This document shows, one piece after another, positions 50,287-59,463 of a DNA stretch of 64,000 nt; the first letter of the stretch is position 1, and every line of letters starts with the position of its first letter. Location: NCBI GenBank assembly GCA_016223135.1, contig JACRPQ010000016.1, forward strand, positions 62,001-126,000. The letters run 5' to 3'. This DNA comes from Chloroflexota bacterium. GTDB taxonomy: Bacteria; Chloroflexota; Anaerolineae; Anaerolineales; Villigracilaceae. The notes below the pieces were generated by a model that had not been told where the DNA came from, ran no database searches, and was given only the letters and a program-made list of their open reading frames with translations. A program made the position numbers and the translations under genes.

Positions 50287-52413
50287 ATGAACACCAAACA
50301 ACTCGAACTTCGTGTCGCCAACCTTGATTGCGAACATGACGCCGCCGCCATTGAGCGCGGCCTGCAAGGCTTTCCCGGCATTGCCGAACTGAAAATCTAT
50401 CCTAAGTCCGCCAAGGTAGCGATCACATATGATCCTGCCTCCACCAAGCCCGAAGCGGTGAAAGAAAAACTGGAATCACTCGGCTTCCCTCCGCAGAAGG
50501 GGATGGAGATGGCAGAACAACCAAAGCCCTGGCGTAACCCCAAGGTATTAACATCAGTTGCGTCAGGTGTGTTTCTGTTAATTGGCTGGTTACTTGGGCT
50601 GGCAGGTGTACCCGCAATTTTCTCAACCGTCGTCTACATCGCGGCGATTCTGATTGGCGGATACTATTTCGGACGTGAAGCGATTGAAGAACTGATCTTC
50701 GAGCGTGAAATTGGCATTGAGTTGCTAATGAGCACAGCGGCTGTCGTTGCTACGATCATGGGTCTGGCAGGCGAAGGCGCGATGCTGGTATTCCTCTATT
50801 CGATCAGCGAAGCTGCCGAAGGTTATACCGAAGAGAAAACGCGCGCTGCCATCAAGGCGTTGATGGATCTCGCACCAAAAGTTGCGCTTGTGCGCCGCGG
50901 TGGAGTCGAGCGCGAAATCCCTGTGCAAGAACTGGAAGTTGGTGATGTGTTCATCGTCAAGCCAGGAGAGGCGATGGCAACGGATGGCGAGATTCTTGTT
51001 GGTGCTTCCAGTGTTAATCAGGCGCCAGTCACCGGTGAAAGCGTGCCTGTGGAAAAACAGCCCGGCGATCCTGTGTTCGCCGGTAGCATCAACGGCGAGG
51101 GTGCGCTGGAAGTACGCGCCACCAAGACCTTTGCCGATAACACGATCAGCCGCATCATCCATATGGTTGAGGAAGCCCAGGAAAAGAAGGGCAAGAGCCA
51201 AAGGTTCATTGAAAGATTCGGCGCGCGCTACAGCCCCGCTGTGCTTGCGATTGGAATTCTAATTGCGATTGTGCCGCCGCTATTTTTCAGCGCGGATTGG
51301 GTCACTTGGATTACGCGCGCAACTGTATTCATAGTGGCAGCCGCTCCATGCGCGCTCGTCATTTCCATCCCCATCACTTTGGTGGCTTCCTTGGGTACTG
51401 GCGCGCGGCAGGGAGTGCTCATCAAAGGCGGCGTGTATGTCGAGGAACTGGCGAAAGTCAAGGTAGTGGCGCTGGACAAAACCGGGACGCTGACCCGCGG
51501 CGAGCCGGAAGTGACGGATGTGGTTCTGCTGCGCCAGGACGCGGATCGAATGGCGAGCTCACAGCAGGAATTGCTGGCGTTGGCGGCGGGCATCGAGCGG
51601 CGCAGCGGCCACCCGCTGGCGCAAGCCATTGTCCGGTATGCGGAGGACCAGGGTATTCAGCCATCTGAATTGGCAGACTTCCGCTCACTGACCGGTGCCG
51701 GAGCTTCTGCCAGGCTCGACGGACGCACGATCTATGTCGGCAGTCCAGATATGTTCCACTCCCGCTTCAACGTTGCACTTGACAGCGTATGGGAAGATAT
51801 CAACCAGCTTCAAAGCCAGGGCAAAACAGTGGTGGTGCTGGGTGATGAAGAAGCTCCCTGGGGCCTGATCGCCATCCGCGATAACATCCGTCCCAATGCG
51901 GCGAAGGCGATTGATGCCATCCACACGGCAGGTGTGGAAAAAGTGGTGATGCTGACGGGGGACAACGAACGTACTGCCCAGGCGATTGCGCGTGAACTGG
52001 GTATTGACGAAATCTACGCTGATCTGAAACCGGAAGACAAAGTAACGAAGGTGCGCGAACTTGCTGAGTGTTACGGACACGTGGCGATGGTCGGCGATGG
52101 CGTGAATGACGCTCCTGCACTCGCTGAGGCAACAGTGGGAATTGCAATGGGTGCGGCGGGAACAGATGTGGCGCTCGAAACCGCTGACGTGGCATTGATG
52201 GCGGACGATCTCGAAAAATTGGCGTATGCGCTCAAGCTGGCAAAACGCAACCAATCGGTGGTGAACCAGAACCTGGCGCTGTCGGCCATCGTGATCGGCG
52301 CGCTAGTCATCGGCGCGATTGCAGGTGTCTTTTCATTGCCGATTGCGGTGCTGGGACACGAGATCAGCGAATTTATCGTCATTGGAAGTGGGTTGCGGAT
52401 GTTACGCGCTTGA
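50287..52413 (+). CDS. P1B-type heavy-metal ATPase 2
   Basis: A 708-residue transporter with an N-terminal HMA-like domain in which the metal motif is VANLDCEHDAAAIE (one Cys, no CxxC). The core has TGES, APCALVISIPITLV (APC in place of the usual CPC or SPC), DKTGTLTRG, MLTGDN and GDGVNDAPALA. APC is seen in some zinc/cadmium/lead/cobalt ATPases. With the CmtR-like sensor and LspA upstream, cadmium or lead export is the favoured role. AGGAG lies 7-8 bp before the ATG. Confidence 0.92.
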   Translation: MNTKQLELRVANLDCEHDAAAIERGLQGFPGIAELKIYPKSAKVAITYDPASTKPEAVKEKLESLGFPPQKGMEMAEQPKPWRNPKVLTSVASGVFLLIGWLLGLAGVPAIFSTVVYIAAILIGGYYFGREAIEELIFEREIGIELLMSTAAVVATIMGLAGEGAMLVFLYSISEAAEGYTEEKTRAAIKALMDLAPKVALVRRGGVEREIPVQELEVGDVFIVKPGEAMATDGEILVGASSVNQAPVTGESVPVEKQPGDPVFAGSINGEGALEVRATKTFADNTISRIIHMVEEAQEKKGKSQRFIERFGARYSPAVLAIGILIAIVPPLFFSADWVTWITRATVFIVAAAPCALVISIPITLVASLGTGARQGVLIKGGVYVEELAKVKVVALDKTGTLTRGEPEVTDVVLLRQDADRMASSQQELLALAAGIERRSGHPLAQAIVRYAEDQGIQPSELADFRSLTGAGASARLDGRTIYVGSPDMFHSRFNVALDSVWEDINQLQSQGKTVVVLGDEEAPWGLIAIRDNIRPNAAKAIDAIHTAGVEKVVMLTGDNERTAQAIARELGIDEIYADLKPEDKVTKVRELAECYGHVAMVGDGVNDAPALAEATVGIAMGAAGTDVALETADVALMADDLEKLAYALKLAKRNQSVVNQNLALSAIVIGALVIGAIAGVFSLPIAVLGHEISEFIVIGSGLRMLRA

Positions 52414-52425
52414 GGAGTTAGAGCA

Positions 52426-53190
52426 ATGGAGACAAGTACTTTAGAGGTCGTGAAACGTAAGAAATCTGGCGCAGTGATCGCCAATCGCATAGTTTATTGG
52501 TTGAGCCGGAATTGGTTACTAGTTTTTAGCCTGGTCTGGGGTCTTGTGATTGGGCTGCCTTGGCTCGCACCGGTGTTCATGAAGCTAGGCTGGACAGGCG
52601 CAGCAAAGTTAATTTATCTGATTTATGCGCTGGAATGTCATCAACTTCCGGAGCGATCTTACTTTCTATTCGGGCCAAAGATGACCTATTCACTCGCAGA
52701 AATTCAAGCAGCCTGGCAGCCAACCAATAATCCGCTGATCTTGCGCCAGTTTTTGGGTAACCAGCAGATGGGCTGGAAAGTGGCCTGGTGTGAGCGAACT
52801 ACGTGGTGGTATGGGAGCATATGGGTTACCGCGCTCACATATAGCTATATTCGTAGACGGTTACCCACCCTTACTTTTCGGGCCCTTCTCTTGTCAGCAT
52901 TGCCTATGGCATTGGATGGTGGCACGCACTTCATCAGTGACATTATTGACTTTGGCAACAGTTTCCGTGACAACAATGCCTGGCTTGCCACACTGACCAA
53001 TCACATTTTCCCAGCCACATTCTATGCAGGCGATGCATCAGGTTCTTTCAACTTGTGGATGCGGTTAATTACTGGCGTGATATTCGGAATCGGTATCGTT
53101 TGGTTCTCGTTTCCGCAAGTGGAAGTTACCATGAATGATCTAGCCCAAAGGATTGAACTCAAATTTCAGAAAGCGGGTCTACTTCTGTGA
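52426..53190 (+). CDS. DUF2085 membrane protein
   Basis: A 254-residue protein with about five spans and the DUF2085 signature cysteines in ALECHQLPERSYFLFG and VAWCERTTWWYG. The function is unknown; the conserved Cys-His motifs could bind a metal. It starts 12 bp after the ATPase gene, so both are probably one transcript, and it is the last cargo gene before the pilin region. Confidence 0.82.
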   Translation: METSTLEVVKRKKSGAVIANRIVYWLSRNWLLVFSLVWGLVIGLPWLAPVFMKLGWTGAAKLIYLIYALECHQLPERSYFLFGPKMTYSLAEIQAAWQPTNNPLILRQFLGNQQMGWKVAWCERTTWWYGSIWVTALTYSYIRRRLPTLTFRALLLSALPMALDGGTHFISDIIDFGNSFRDNNAWLATLTNHIFPATFYAGDASGSFNLWMRLITGVIFGIGIVWFSFPQVEVTMNDLAQRIELKFQKAGLLL

Positions 53191-53392
53191 TCGTTGCAGC
53201 AACACAATCGCCGATATTGTCATCATAGAAATTCAGCGAGATTGTTGAAGCAGGAATAGAAACCAGGCATTTAGAAGTACATAAACTTTCATACGTAAAC
53301 GACACACCACAACCTCCCCCAGGCGCGAATCAATATATTTCGGCTGGCAGAAACTTCTGTCAGCCGATTTTTTATTTCAAAAAGGAGATTCC
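53191..53392. other. Gap between cargo and pilin genes
   Basis: The 202-bp stretch contains no gene. It ends in a strong terminator (53340-53376) whose last T-run lies just before the AGGAG site of flp. The rest shows nothing recognisable; a 13-bp identity with the region near 60584 (cgaatcaatatat) is chance-level. Confidence 0.55.
53340..53376 (+). terminator. Terminator or attenuator directly before flp
   Basis: TCGGCTGGCAGAA (53340-53352) pairs with TTCTGTCAGCCGA (53355-53367) with one G-T wobble, followed by a run of T. It lies 10 bp before AGGAG of the pilin gene. It may end cargo transcription or regulate the pilin operon by attenuation, as the similar terminator before the par operon may. 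Confidence 0.85.
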
Positions 53393-53572
53393 ATGTTCAC
53401 TTTGTTCAAACGTTTCGTCCGCGAAGAGGATGGTCAGGACTTTGCCGAATACGCCCTGATCCTGGGCGCCATCGGTTTGGTCGCGATTGCCGTGATCGCC
53501 CGCTATCGCAACGAACTGATCGCCGCCTTCGAAGCCGGCATCGAAGCCCTGCGCATGGCGCGAGGCGGATAG
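53393..53572 (+). CDS. flp: Flp/Fap-type pilin
   Basis: A 59-residue peptide too short for many callers. It has a basic start (MFTLFKRFVREEDGQDFAEY), the Flp signature ending in Glu-Tyr followed by the hydrophobic helix ALILGAIGLVAIAVIARY. A prepilin peptidase of TadV type would cut before the conserved segment. AGGAG lies 7 bp upstream. TadE-like genes follow 2 bp downstream. It is the major-pilin candidate of a Tad-like pilus. Confidence 0.85.
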   Translation: MFTLFKRFVREEDGQDFAEYALILGAIGLVAIAVIARYRNELIAAFEAGIEALRMARGG

Positions 53573-53574
53573 AG

Positions 53575-53967
53575 ATGTTCCGCTGGAAGGAAAAGGGGCA
53601 AACGATGGCAGAGTTCGCCCTGGTCATGCCGATTCTAATTCTGCTTATGTTCGGCATGACCTTTGCCGCGTTCTATGCCTTCCGTTCCGCCTCCACGGAT
53701 TGGGGCGTGTTCATCACGGGTGTCGCTTCCGGTTCATACAACACACCGGCGACCGAACATGCCCGTGACAATGTCTTATGGCCCGATCTCGCGGACCGGA
53801 TCAATGCCGGGCAGACCGGTCCGCGTCAGGTGCGTTCGTTGATCAGTGTGGAGGACTCACGGGATTGGATCTTTGGCATTCGCCTGATCGAAGCGCAACG
53901 GGCCGAGACCAACTTTCGCCTTTGGCGCTTCTATCCCGGCCCGCCCCCTGCTGGAGGGTTCGAATGA
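53575..53967 (+). CDS. TadE-like pseudopilin
   Basis: A 130-residue protein with the TadE motif GQTMAEFALVMPILILLMFG at the N-terminus and one membrane helix, followed by an extracytoplasmic part without cysteine. TadE-like proteins are minor pilins of Tad systems. The gene overlaps the next one by 4 bp (ATGA). Confidence 0.85.
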   Translation: MFRWKEKGQTMAEFALVMPILILLMFGMTFAAFYAFRSASTDWGVFITGVASGSYNTPATEHARDNVLWPDLADRINAGQTGPRQVRSLISVEDSRDWIFGIRLIEAQRAETNFRLWRFYPGPPPAGGFE

Positions 53968-54392
53968 AAACCCCGTACCGAAAAGGCGAACGCGGACAAG
54001 CCTTGGCAGAAACGGCTTTGTTCGCAATGCTGGCAGTCATTATGGCATTCGGTTTGCTGGCATGGATCCCAACGCATCGGGCTCGCACCGCGGCGACTGC
54101 AGCTGCCTATGCCTGTTCACAGTTCCTGTCGCAATCGCCTGATCCCGCACGCGCCCGAAATAATGCGGTGAATGTCGCCTGGCAAACCCTGAATGCGGAT
54201 TGGTCCGCATCAGCGGGCGTGCAATATCGGGTGCAGGTCTCGCCGCCCAGTGGACCGGGAGAGCCGGGTCAGTGTCTGGTCTCGTTTCAAGCGCCGACCT
54301 TGTTCGACGGTCTACTGAGTTTGAGTGAAAGCGGATGGAACAGTGAGTGGTTCATCTCGCGCTCGGAGACCTGGAAGGCAAAGTGGCGATGA
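53964..54392 (+). CDS. TadE/TadF-like pseudopilin
   Basis: A 142-residue protein with basic start and signature ERGQALAETALFAMLAVIMA, one membrane helix and a globular tail. The true start is ATG 53964, overlapping the previous stop. It belongs to the chain of overlapping pilus genes. TadE and TadF are not separable here. Confidence 0.8.
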   Translation: MKTPYRKGERGQALAETALFAMLAVIMAFGLLAWIPTHRARTAATAAAYACSQFLSQSPDPARARNNAVNVAWQTLNADWSASAGVQYRVQVSPPSGPGEPGQCLVSFQAPTLFDGLLSLSESGWNSEWFISRSETWKAKWR

Positions 54393-54805
54393 AGATCAAA
54401 CTCAAAGAACGCGGACAATCTGTCGCCTTGTTCGCCATCCTGATGCCCATCATGTCGCTCTTTCTGTTGGGCATCCTCGATTACATGGTGACCAATGCGC
54501 GCGTGATGGAGACCGTGGCAGCCGCTGACCTTGCCGCCCATGCCGGCGCACAGGAGATCACAGTCTTGCCGGATGGGACGATCACTGCAACCACTGCCGG
54601 CAACGGAATTGCCGCTGCCTACTTCAATTCACAGCGACCGGGGTCCGCACACCTCAACTCCGTTTCCTGTGGGCGACATCAAGGGCGTCCAGCCTGCTAT
54701 GTCACTGCTCAAGTTCAATCGGCGGGGTACTTGTTCCCCGCCCGCTGGGTGACCGTGCGCGCCATTGGATATCTGGCGCATGGCGTGACCCGCGAAGATC
54801 AATAA
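54389..54805 (+). CDS. TadG-like pseudopilin
   Basis: A 138-residue protein with KERGQSVALFAILMPIMSLF, the N-terminal membrane helix seen in TadG (putative Flp pilus-assembly) proteins, then an extracytoplasmic domain with two cysteines. It lacks the von Willebrand domain of full TadG. ATG 54389 overlaps the upstream stop (ATGA). Confidence 0.75.
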   Translation: MKIKLKERGQSVALFAILMPIMSLFLLGILDYMVTNARVMETVAAADLAAHAGAQEITVLPDGTITATTAGNGIAAAYFNSQRPGSAHLNSVSCGRHQGRPACYVTAQVQSAGYLFPARWVTVRAIGYLAHGVTREDQ

Positions 54806-54820
54806 TTTTTTTGGAGAAGA

Positions 54821-55837
54821 ATGAATTCGCTATGGAAAACAATCCTGGATGGATTGACCTATAAAGACCTTGCCGGGAAACGGCAACCCCGCATTTACAC
54901 CGTTGTCACCGGGCTGATCCTATTATTGCTGTTCGTGGCTGGAGGGATGGCAGGCTTGAATCGCTATCTATTGATGAGCCGTGTACAAGCCACCCCGGAA
55001 GCAGTCACCCTCCCGACACAGACAATGGAACCAGTGGCTACGGAAACCATTGTGACCAGCCCATCGGGTGGCGTTGATTCGTTTGGCTGCCCAACCGATT
55101 CGTCGGAGTGGTCCTTTACACCGACCATGATCAGCGAGAATTATCAGATTATCCAGCCTGCCTGTGTCTATCAAGGTTTGGAGAAAAGCATTGCCTGGGC
55201 GTTGGCAGTCCGTGAAGGATACAGCCGCGCCGAAGCCACTGAGCTGCTTGGGTTCACAGAGATGCCCATGCGCCAGATGGAAACTGTCACCCTGCCCAGG
55301 GATGCAAACGATCTTGTGGATGTACCGGTCAGTTTCATCCCACCCAATCCCGATTTCAAGGAGTGGCGTTTGAATGCCAACGGTGAAGCCGCAGTCACGT
55401 ATGCCTTGCGCGGATGTTTTGAGACATCCTCGGTCAAAGGCAATCGTGTCGAGATCTGGGGCGGTGAATATCCCGTGATCTGTCTGGTGGTGGAGGATGC
55501 CGAGAACACTCACATCCTCTATGCGTTGAATGATCACATGTACATATCGCCTGCCACGCCCATGCGTTCCTTTCTGCTCTTTGGATATCTGGGCGATGGG
55601 CAGTGGGTCTGGCTGGGCACACAGACGGAACCCAAATTGGAGATCACCGACGCAAAGGAAAATGCCAGCGACCGTCTAACCGTGGCAACCTTGTACGACT
55701 CCCAACCCTGGGATGCCAAGTGGCTGAGTAACACTTGGCATCTTGACATGCAACCGCTGCCGGAAAACTGGCAGTCTCTCACGGATGAAAACGAGAAGCA
55801 GTATATCCTCTCCGTGTTATCGGGAGCCGCGCCATGA
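54821..55837 (+). CDS. Membrane-anchored extracytoplasmic protein, unknown
   Basis: A 338-residue protein with one span (about residues 25-47) and a large exterior part containing six cysteines, likely disulfide-linked (SFGCPTD, IQPACVYQG, ALRGCFE, VICLVVED). I do not recognise a family. GGAG lies 5 bp upstream. The operon position suggests a pilus-associated or adhesin-like role, without direct evidence. Confidence 0.65.
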   Translation: MNSLWKTILDGLTYKDLAGKRQPRIYTVVTGLILLLLFVAGGMAGLNRYLLMSRVQATPEAVTLPTQTMEPVATETIVTSPSGGVDSFGCPTDSSEWSFTPTMISENYQIIQPACVYQGLEKSIAWALAVREGYSRAEATELLGFTEMPMRQMETVTLPRDANDLVDVPVSFIPPNPDFKEWRLNANGEAAVTYALRGCFETSSVKGNRVEIWGGEYPVICLVVEDAENTHILYALNDHMYISPATPMRSFLLFGYLGDGQWVWLGTQTEPKLEITDAKENASDRLTVATLYDSQPWDAKWLSNTWHLDMQPLPENWQSLTDENEKQYILSVLSGAAP

Positions 55838-57036
55838 AACGCGCCAGTCTATTTCTTCTGCTGATCGTCCTACTCTCCGTTCAACCTTTATCCGTCCTGG
55901 CACAGTCTGCCCCATCCTGTTCCTTTCAACCGGATGGAAGCATCATCTGCACCACAGGTGGAGGAAATGAAGGCGGCGGAGAGGAAGGCGGTGGAAATAA
56001 CAATAACAACAATAGCGGTGGCGCTTGCACACCCGGCAATCATCTGGCATTCCAAGTCGTTGAATATTATTCGGAAAGCAGTTCCTGCAAGGTGTTTCCC
56101 ATCCGGGTGGATAACTGCACCGGGCAGGTCCTGCATATCATCGAGCAACCGGCAGTCATGCCTTGTGAACTGCCCAATACCACACCGCCTCAACATCCCT
56201 GTACATCGTTCTCTGTGACGGCTGGCGGTATCACCTGTACCAACAACGGCTGGAACGTAAGTGCGCGTGTTACATTTCCCGAGATCTATCTGGATGTGCG
56301 CCCATATCCTGCGACTCTTGTTCGCTGGCCTACCGTTGTCCGCAATGGCGGTATGCCTGAATCCTCCGGATCAGGTGGCGTGAACTATATTCCCAATGGC
56401 GGCGGATCGCCCAGTCATCCACAGGTGGGCGACTGGCAAAATCTACGCCTGATTCTGACCTTGCGACCTGCTGGTCCCATGTTTGTGACTCTGCCTCTAG
56501 TTGGAGACCTGATGTTATCCAATGGCGCAAGCCAAACCATTCAATGGGAAGTACCATCCCATCCGGCTGTGGGAGCGACCACCCTCGCAGGGAGTGTCAG
56601 TGGACTGGATGAACTGCCTGGGGACATGCCCCTGTTCGTTGGCAACGGACGCGCTCCGTACAAGTTGTTCTGGGAGTTGCGTTATCAGGAATATGAAGCC
56701 ATCGAGGGCTGTCTTGCCGGTCCGAATGGCAACGGTAATTACAACTGCGGCGGCGGAACCGGACATCGTGGCATCACTGGGTATGAATGGAAAACACATT
56801 CCAGCGGAGGCGAGATTCCCCCATCTGCCGTGGCAAATCTACCTGCCGCAAGGATGGCGGATATCAACAACGATGGTACGCCGGACGCCTATTGGGATAC
56901 CAACCTAACCCTGCGACGCATGGATGATGCCGGCAGTATCAGCAATCCTCAATACCAGCGTTCCTGGAATTGGGGCGGGATCATCTATTGGGCAGTGCGC
57001 GAAGGGCAGGGGCAGATTGGCTGGCCGGGACAGTAA
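55834..57036 (+). CDS. Secreted Gly/Asn-rich protein, unknown
   Basis: A 400-residue protein with a cleavable signal peptide (ASLFLLLIVLLSVQPLSVLA), a Gly/Glu/Asn-rich linker (GGGNEGGGEEGGGNNNNNNS) and a large beta-rich part with several Cys pairs. No family was recognised. ATGA overlap with the upstream gene and the pilin operon point to a secreted tip or adhesin protein, which is a guess. It converges with the polymerase gene, 4 bp apart. Confidence 0.7.
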   Translation: MKRASLFLLLIVLLSVQPLSVLAQSAPSCSFQPDGSIICTTGGGNEGGGEEGGGNNNNNNSGGACTPGNHLAFQVVEYYSESSSCKVFPIRVDNCTGQVLHIIEQPAVMPCELPNTTPPQHPCTSFSVTAGGITCTNNGWNVSARVTFPEIYLDVRPYPATLVRWPTVVRNGGMPESSGSGGVNYIPNGGGSPSHPQVGDWQNLRLILTLRPAGPMFVTLPLVGDLMLSNGASQTIQWEVPSHPAVGATTLAGSVSGLDELPGDMPLFVGNGRAPYKLFWELRYQEYEAIEGCLAGPNGNGNYNCGGGTGHRGITGYEWKTHSSGGEIPPSAVANLPAARMADINNDGTPDAYWDTNLTLRRMDDAGSISNPQYQRSWNWGGIIYWAVREGQGQIGWPGQ

Positions 57037-57040
57037 CCAT

Positions 57041-59179
57041 TCATAACAATCGTTCCGGCATAAGCAAAGGCTTGCACGGATCAATCACTGTTTGGATCGC
57101 ACGATCCAAAAGCTTGTAATAACGCTTTGTGTCCAACTTTCCGGAGTCCAATGCCTCCTCCAATTCCCAGGCATGGACTCCGGTTCCATTTCGGGCAAAC
57201 AGGAATTCCAGCGATTGACCGGGAGCGAACTGCCTGCCATGCGCTTGCAACTGCAAGGCGGCATGCGCAGCTGGAGAGGGAGTCTTATATGCTTCAATTG
57301 TCTGACTTAACCTTTGACGGATAACCAATTCATCCAATGGAACACGACCAATTCTGAGTTCACGTTTTGCATCTTCCATCAAATTCATAACATCTGGAAC
57401 GCGGTTGGCAAATTCACGCGGAGTATTCGCACGTGCCAGAATTTCCAACGCCTTCAATTGAATCTTTCTCACCCACAGGGTCGTGTCCCTTCGACGCAAC
57501 TCGATGCCGCGATATTTGAGCGTGCCATCCTGAAAGGCACCAAAGTATTGGTTGGGCACAGGCACACGTGCATCCCGCTTGGAAGCCAGGAATGCGACCC
57601 ACTTGAAGACTCCCTCCAATGCAATGGGGATGCCTGTTTTTTCCTCGATGGCATTCATAAGGGGCGTAAAGTCGGACGGCTTGTGAAACCCCTCCTGCTG
57701 GACGAACAAACAATCCACGTACATATGTAAAACCGTGAACCCCATATCTTCTGCCACCTCCTTGGCTTGCAGCATCAATTCGCGGCTCATGGCAGTCACA
57801 GCTTCATGCGACTCGATCTTTCCAAAACGGGCATTCTTGTATCCCAAATACCCAAAGCACACCACCAACAACCATTTAAGCGCTGATGCTCGTGCCTTGA
57901 GGATTTCCACTCTGCAATCCCGTGGATCGAGATCGGACAAAATGTTCTTAAGCATCAAGCGCTTTTCCAACAGGAGGCGCAGGGTTTTGGGAATCAGACC
58001 TTCGGGTGCATCTTCCAGACCAACTGTCTCCGGCGATATATTATGTTTGACCATGATTGCGGGGTACATGGAAGAGAAATCGATCTGGGCCACATTCCCA
58101 TGCAGTCCGATGATGGGCTGATAGATCAGCCCGCCATGATCGGCACGGATCAATTCCGCCAGAGTCTTCCTGCCCTCGACTTGTTGTTTTTGTAAGGGAA
58201 CCATGATGTTGTTTCGCAAGGCGGTGAGCATCTGCATGGCAGTGATCCCCGCGCCGGGAGATTTACGTGCCATCTCCTGCACACCGATACCTGTGACGCG
58301 TGCCTGTTCCATCGCACCTTCCAATCCGTACTCGCCGAAAGACATCGCATTCTTGCGGTCGATGTGCCAGCGCCCAAACAGATGCGCCTGCGCCCCGCGA
58401 TAGGTGACCTGACCATAGGCAAAATAACTGTTTGCCTTTCGGGTCAGTACCGTTCTCTCCCGATCCCGATTTAGGTTCAATTCGATCCCGGTTTCCTCGG
58501 ACCATTGGATCAACAGCGGAAACAACCAGGTATCGCCGTAATCCGTCAGGATCAGGTCGGGGTCGATGCGCTGCAGGTCGGCTTTCAAGCCAATCAGGAA
58601 TGGTCTTGGAGATTCCAGCGAGAGGCTGTATTCCCGTTGGTTGTATTTCACATGCAGTTGTTTGGGTTTCCGAACAGCAGGATTGCATTCCGGGGCAAGA
58701 GTCAGAATACGCAGGGGCATGGGCGTGGGATCGATCTCCCACGGTGAGGATAAAGGTTCAATGGTCTGCACCCATTCTCCATTCAGTATTACACGGCAGC
58801 GTCCCAGCAGGTGGGTATTCGTTTGTGCAATGAAACGCAGGGTGATGGGAATATCTACATCGTAATAATCCAAGGAAGGAAATTGCCGTTGCAGGTCCGC
58901 GAATAGTTTTTGGATATTTGCCGGATCAGGAGTGGTGACTGCCATCACATCCCGTTCGCCAAGAAAGAGATCGCGGCGGGCGGTTCGTTCCAGCCTAACG
59001 TTCTTCTCCCTCAGATATTTCCACGCCTGCCGCAGCAGGAAGAAATCCCCCGCCACGTAGAGCGTGATGTTGAAATCCATGCGCAAATGCAGACGCTCCC
59101 CATCCTCCGCCAATACCCAAAGCGTAATGCCATCCTCTTCCGCAAATACATCCAAGAGCCAACCAATTACCTCGGTCAT
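57041..59179 (-). CDS. Family B DNA polymerase with divergent catalytic motifs
   Basis: A 712-residue polymerase. Motif A is intact (QIDFSSMYPAIM, Asp367), and motif B is K435-WLLVVCFGYLGYKNAR. Motif C reads Y487-V-D-C-L, so the second Asp of the normal YxDTD is lost and Cys/Leu follow the first Asp. The exonuclease region is also altered: Exo I, usually FDIE, reads LRILTLAPE, and only part of Exo II (DYGDTW) is recognisable. Polymerisation may be weak, altered or regulated, and proofreading is probably absent. It may replicate or repair the element, with two small genes upstream in the same operon. Confidence 0.85.
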   Translation of the reverse strand: MTEVIGWLLDVFAEEDGITLWVLAEDGERLHLRMDFNITLYVAGDFFLLRQAWKYLREKNVRLERTARRDLFLGERDVMAVTTPDPANIQKLFADLQRQFPSLDYYDVDIPITLRFIAQTNTHLLGRCRVILNGEWVQTIEPLSSPWEIDPTPMPLRILTLAPECNPAVRKPKQLHVKYNQREYSLSLESPRPFLIGLKADLQRIDPDLILTDYGDTWLFPLLIQWSEETGIELNLNRDRERTVLTRKANSYFAYGQVTYRGAQAHLFGRWHIDRKNAMSFGEYGLEGAMEQARVTGIGVQEMARKSPGAGITAMQMLTALRNNIMVPLQKQQVEGRKTLAELIRADHGGLIYQPIIGLHGNVAQIDFSSMYPAIMVKHNISPETVGLEDAPEGLIPKTLRLLLEKRLMLKNILSDLDPRDCRVEILKARASALKWLLVVCFGYLGYKNARFGKIESHEAVTAMSRELMLQAKEVAEDMGFTVLHMYVDCLFVQQEGFHKPSDFTPLMNAIEEKTGIPIALEGVFKWVAFLASKRDARVPVPNQYFGAFQDGTLKYRGIELRRRDTTLWVRKIQLKALEILARANTPREFANRVPDVMNLMEDAKRELRIGRVPLDELVIRQRLSQTIEAYKTPSPAAHAALQLQAHGRQFAPGQSLEFLFARNGTGVHAWELEEALDSGKLDTKRYYKLLDRAIQTVIDPCKPLLMPERLL

Positions 59180-59191
59180 GTTTCGACACGC

Positions 59192-59458
59192 TCAACCCGA
59201 GTTCTTCTTAATCAGTTCTTCGACCTTTTGTTCAAGAACAGCGATTTCCTTTGACTGTTCCAACAACATGGCAAGCAAAGCAGATTCAAATGGCAACAGC
59301 GACTCAGCCTGTCCGATGGCAGCAATATGCCGACGCGCGGCGGCAAAGAGACCATCGAAGATATACTGATCACTGCGGCGCAAGGTGCGTCGAAATGCCG
59401 ACAGGTTGGCTTCGGTTTCGTTTAGTAACTGGGTGATGGTGACGAGAGTACGACCCAT
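59192..59458 (-). CDS. Small coiled-coil protein beside PolB
   Basis: An 88-residue helical protein (MGRTLVTITQLLNETEANLSAF ...) with a heptad-rich C-terminus (LEQSKEIAVLEQKVEELIKK). No family was recognised. It lies between the polymerase and the P-loop-less protein with 12-bp and 5-bp gaps, and may bridge or oligomerise polymerase-associated proteins. Confidence 0.65.
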   Translation of the reverse strand: MGRTLVTITQLLNETEANLSAFRRTLRRSDQYIFDGLFAAARRHIAAIGQAESLLPFESALLAMLLEQSKEIAVLEQKVEELIKKNSG

Positions 59459-59463
59459 ATCAT

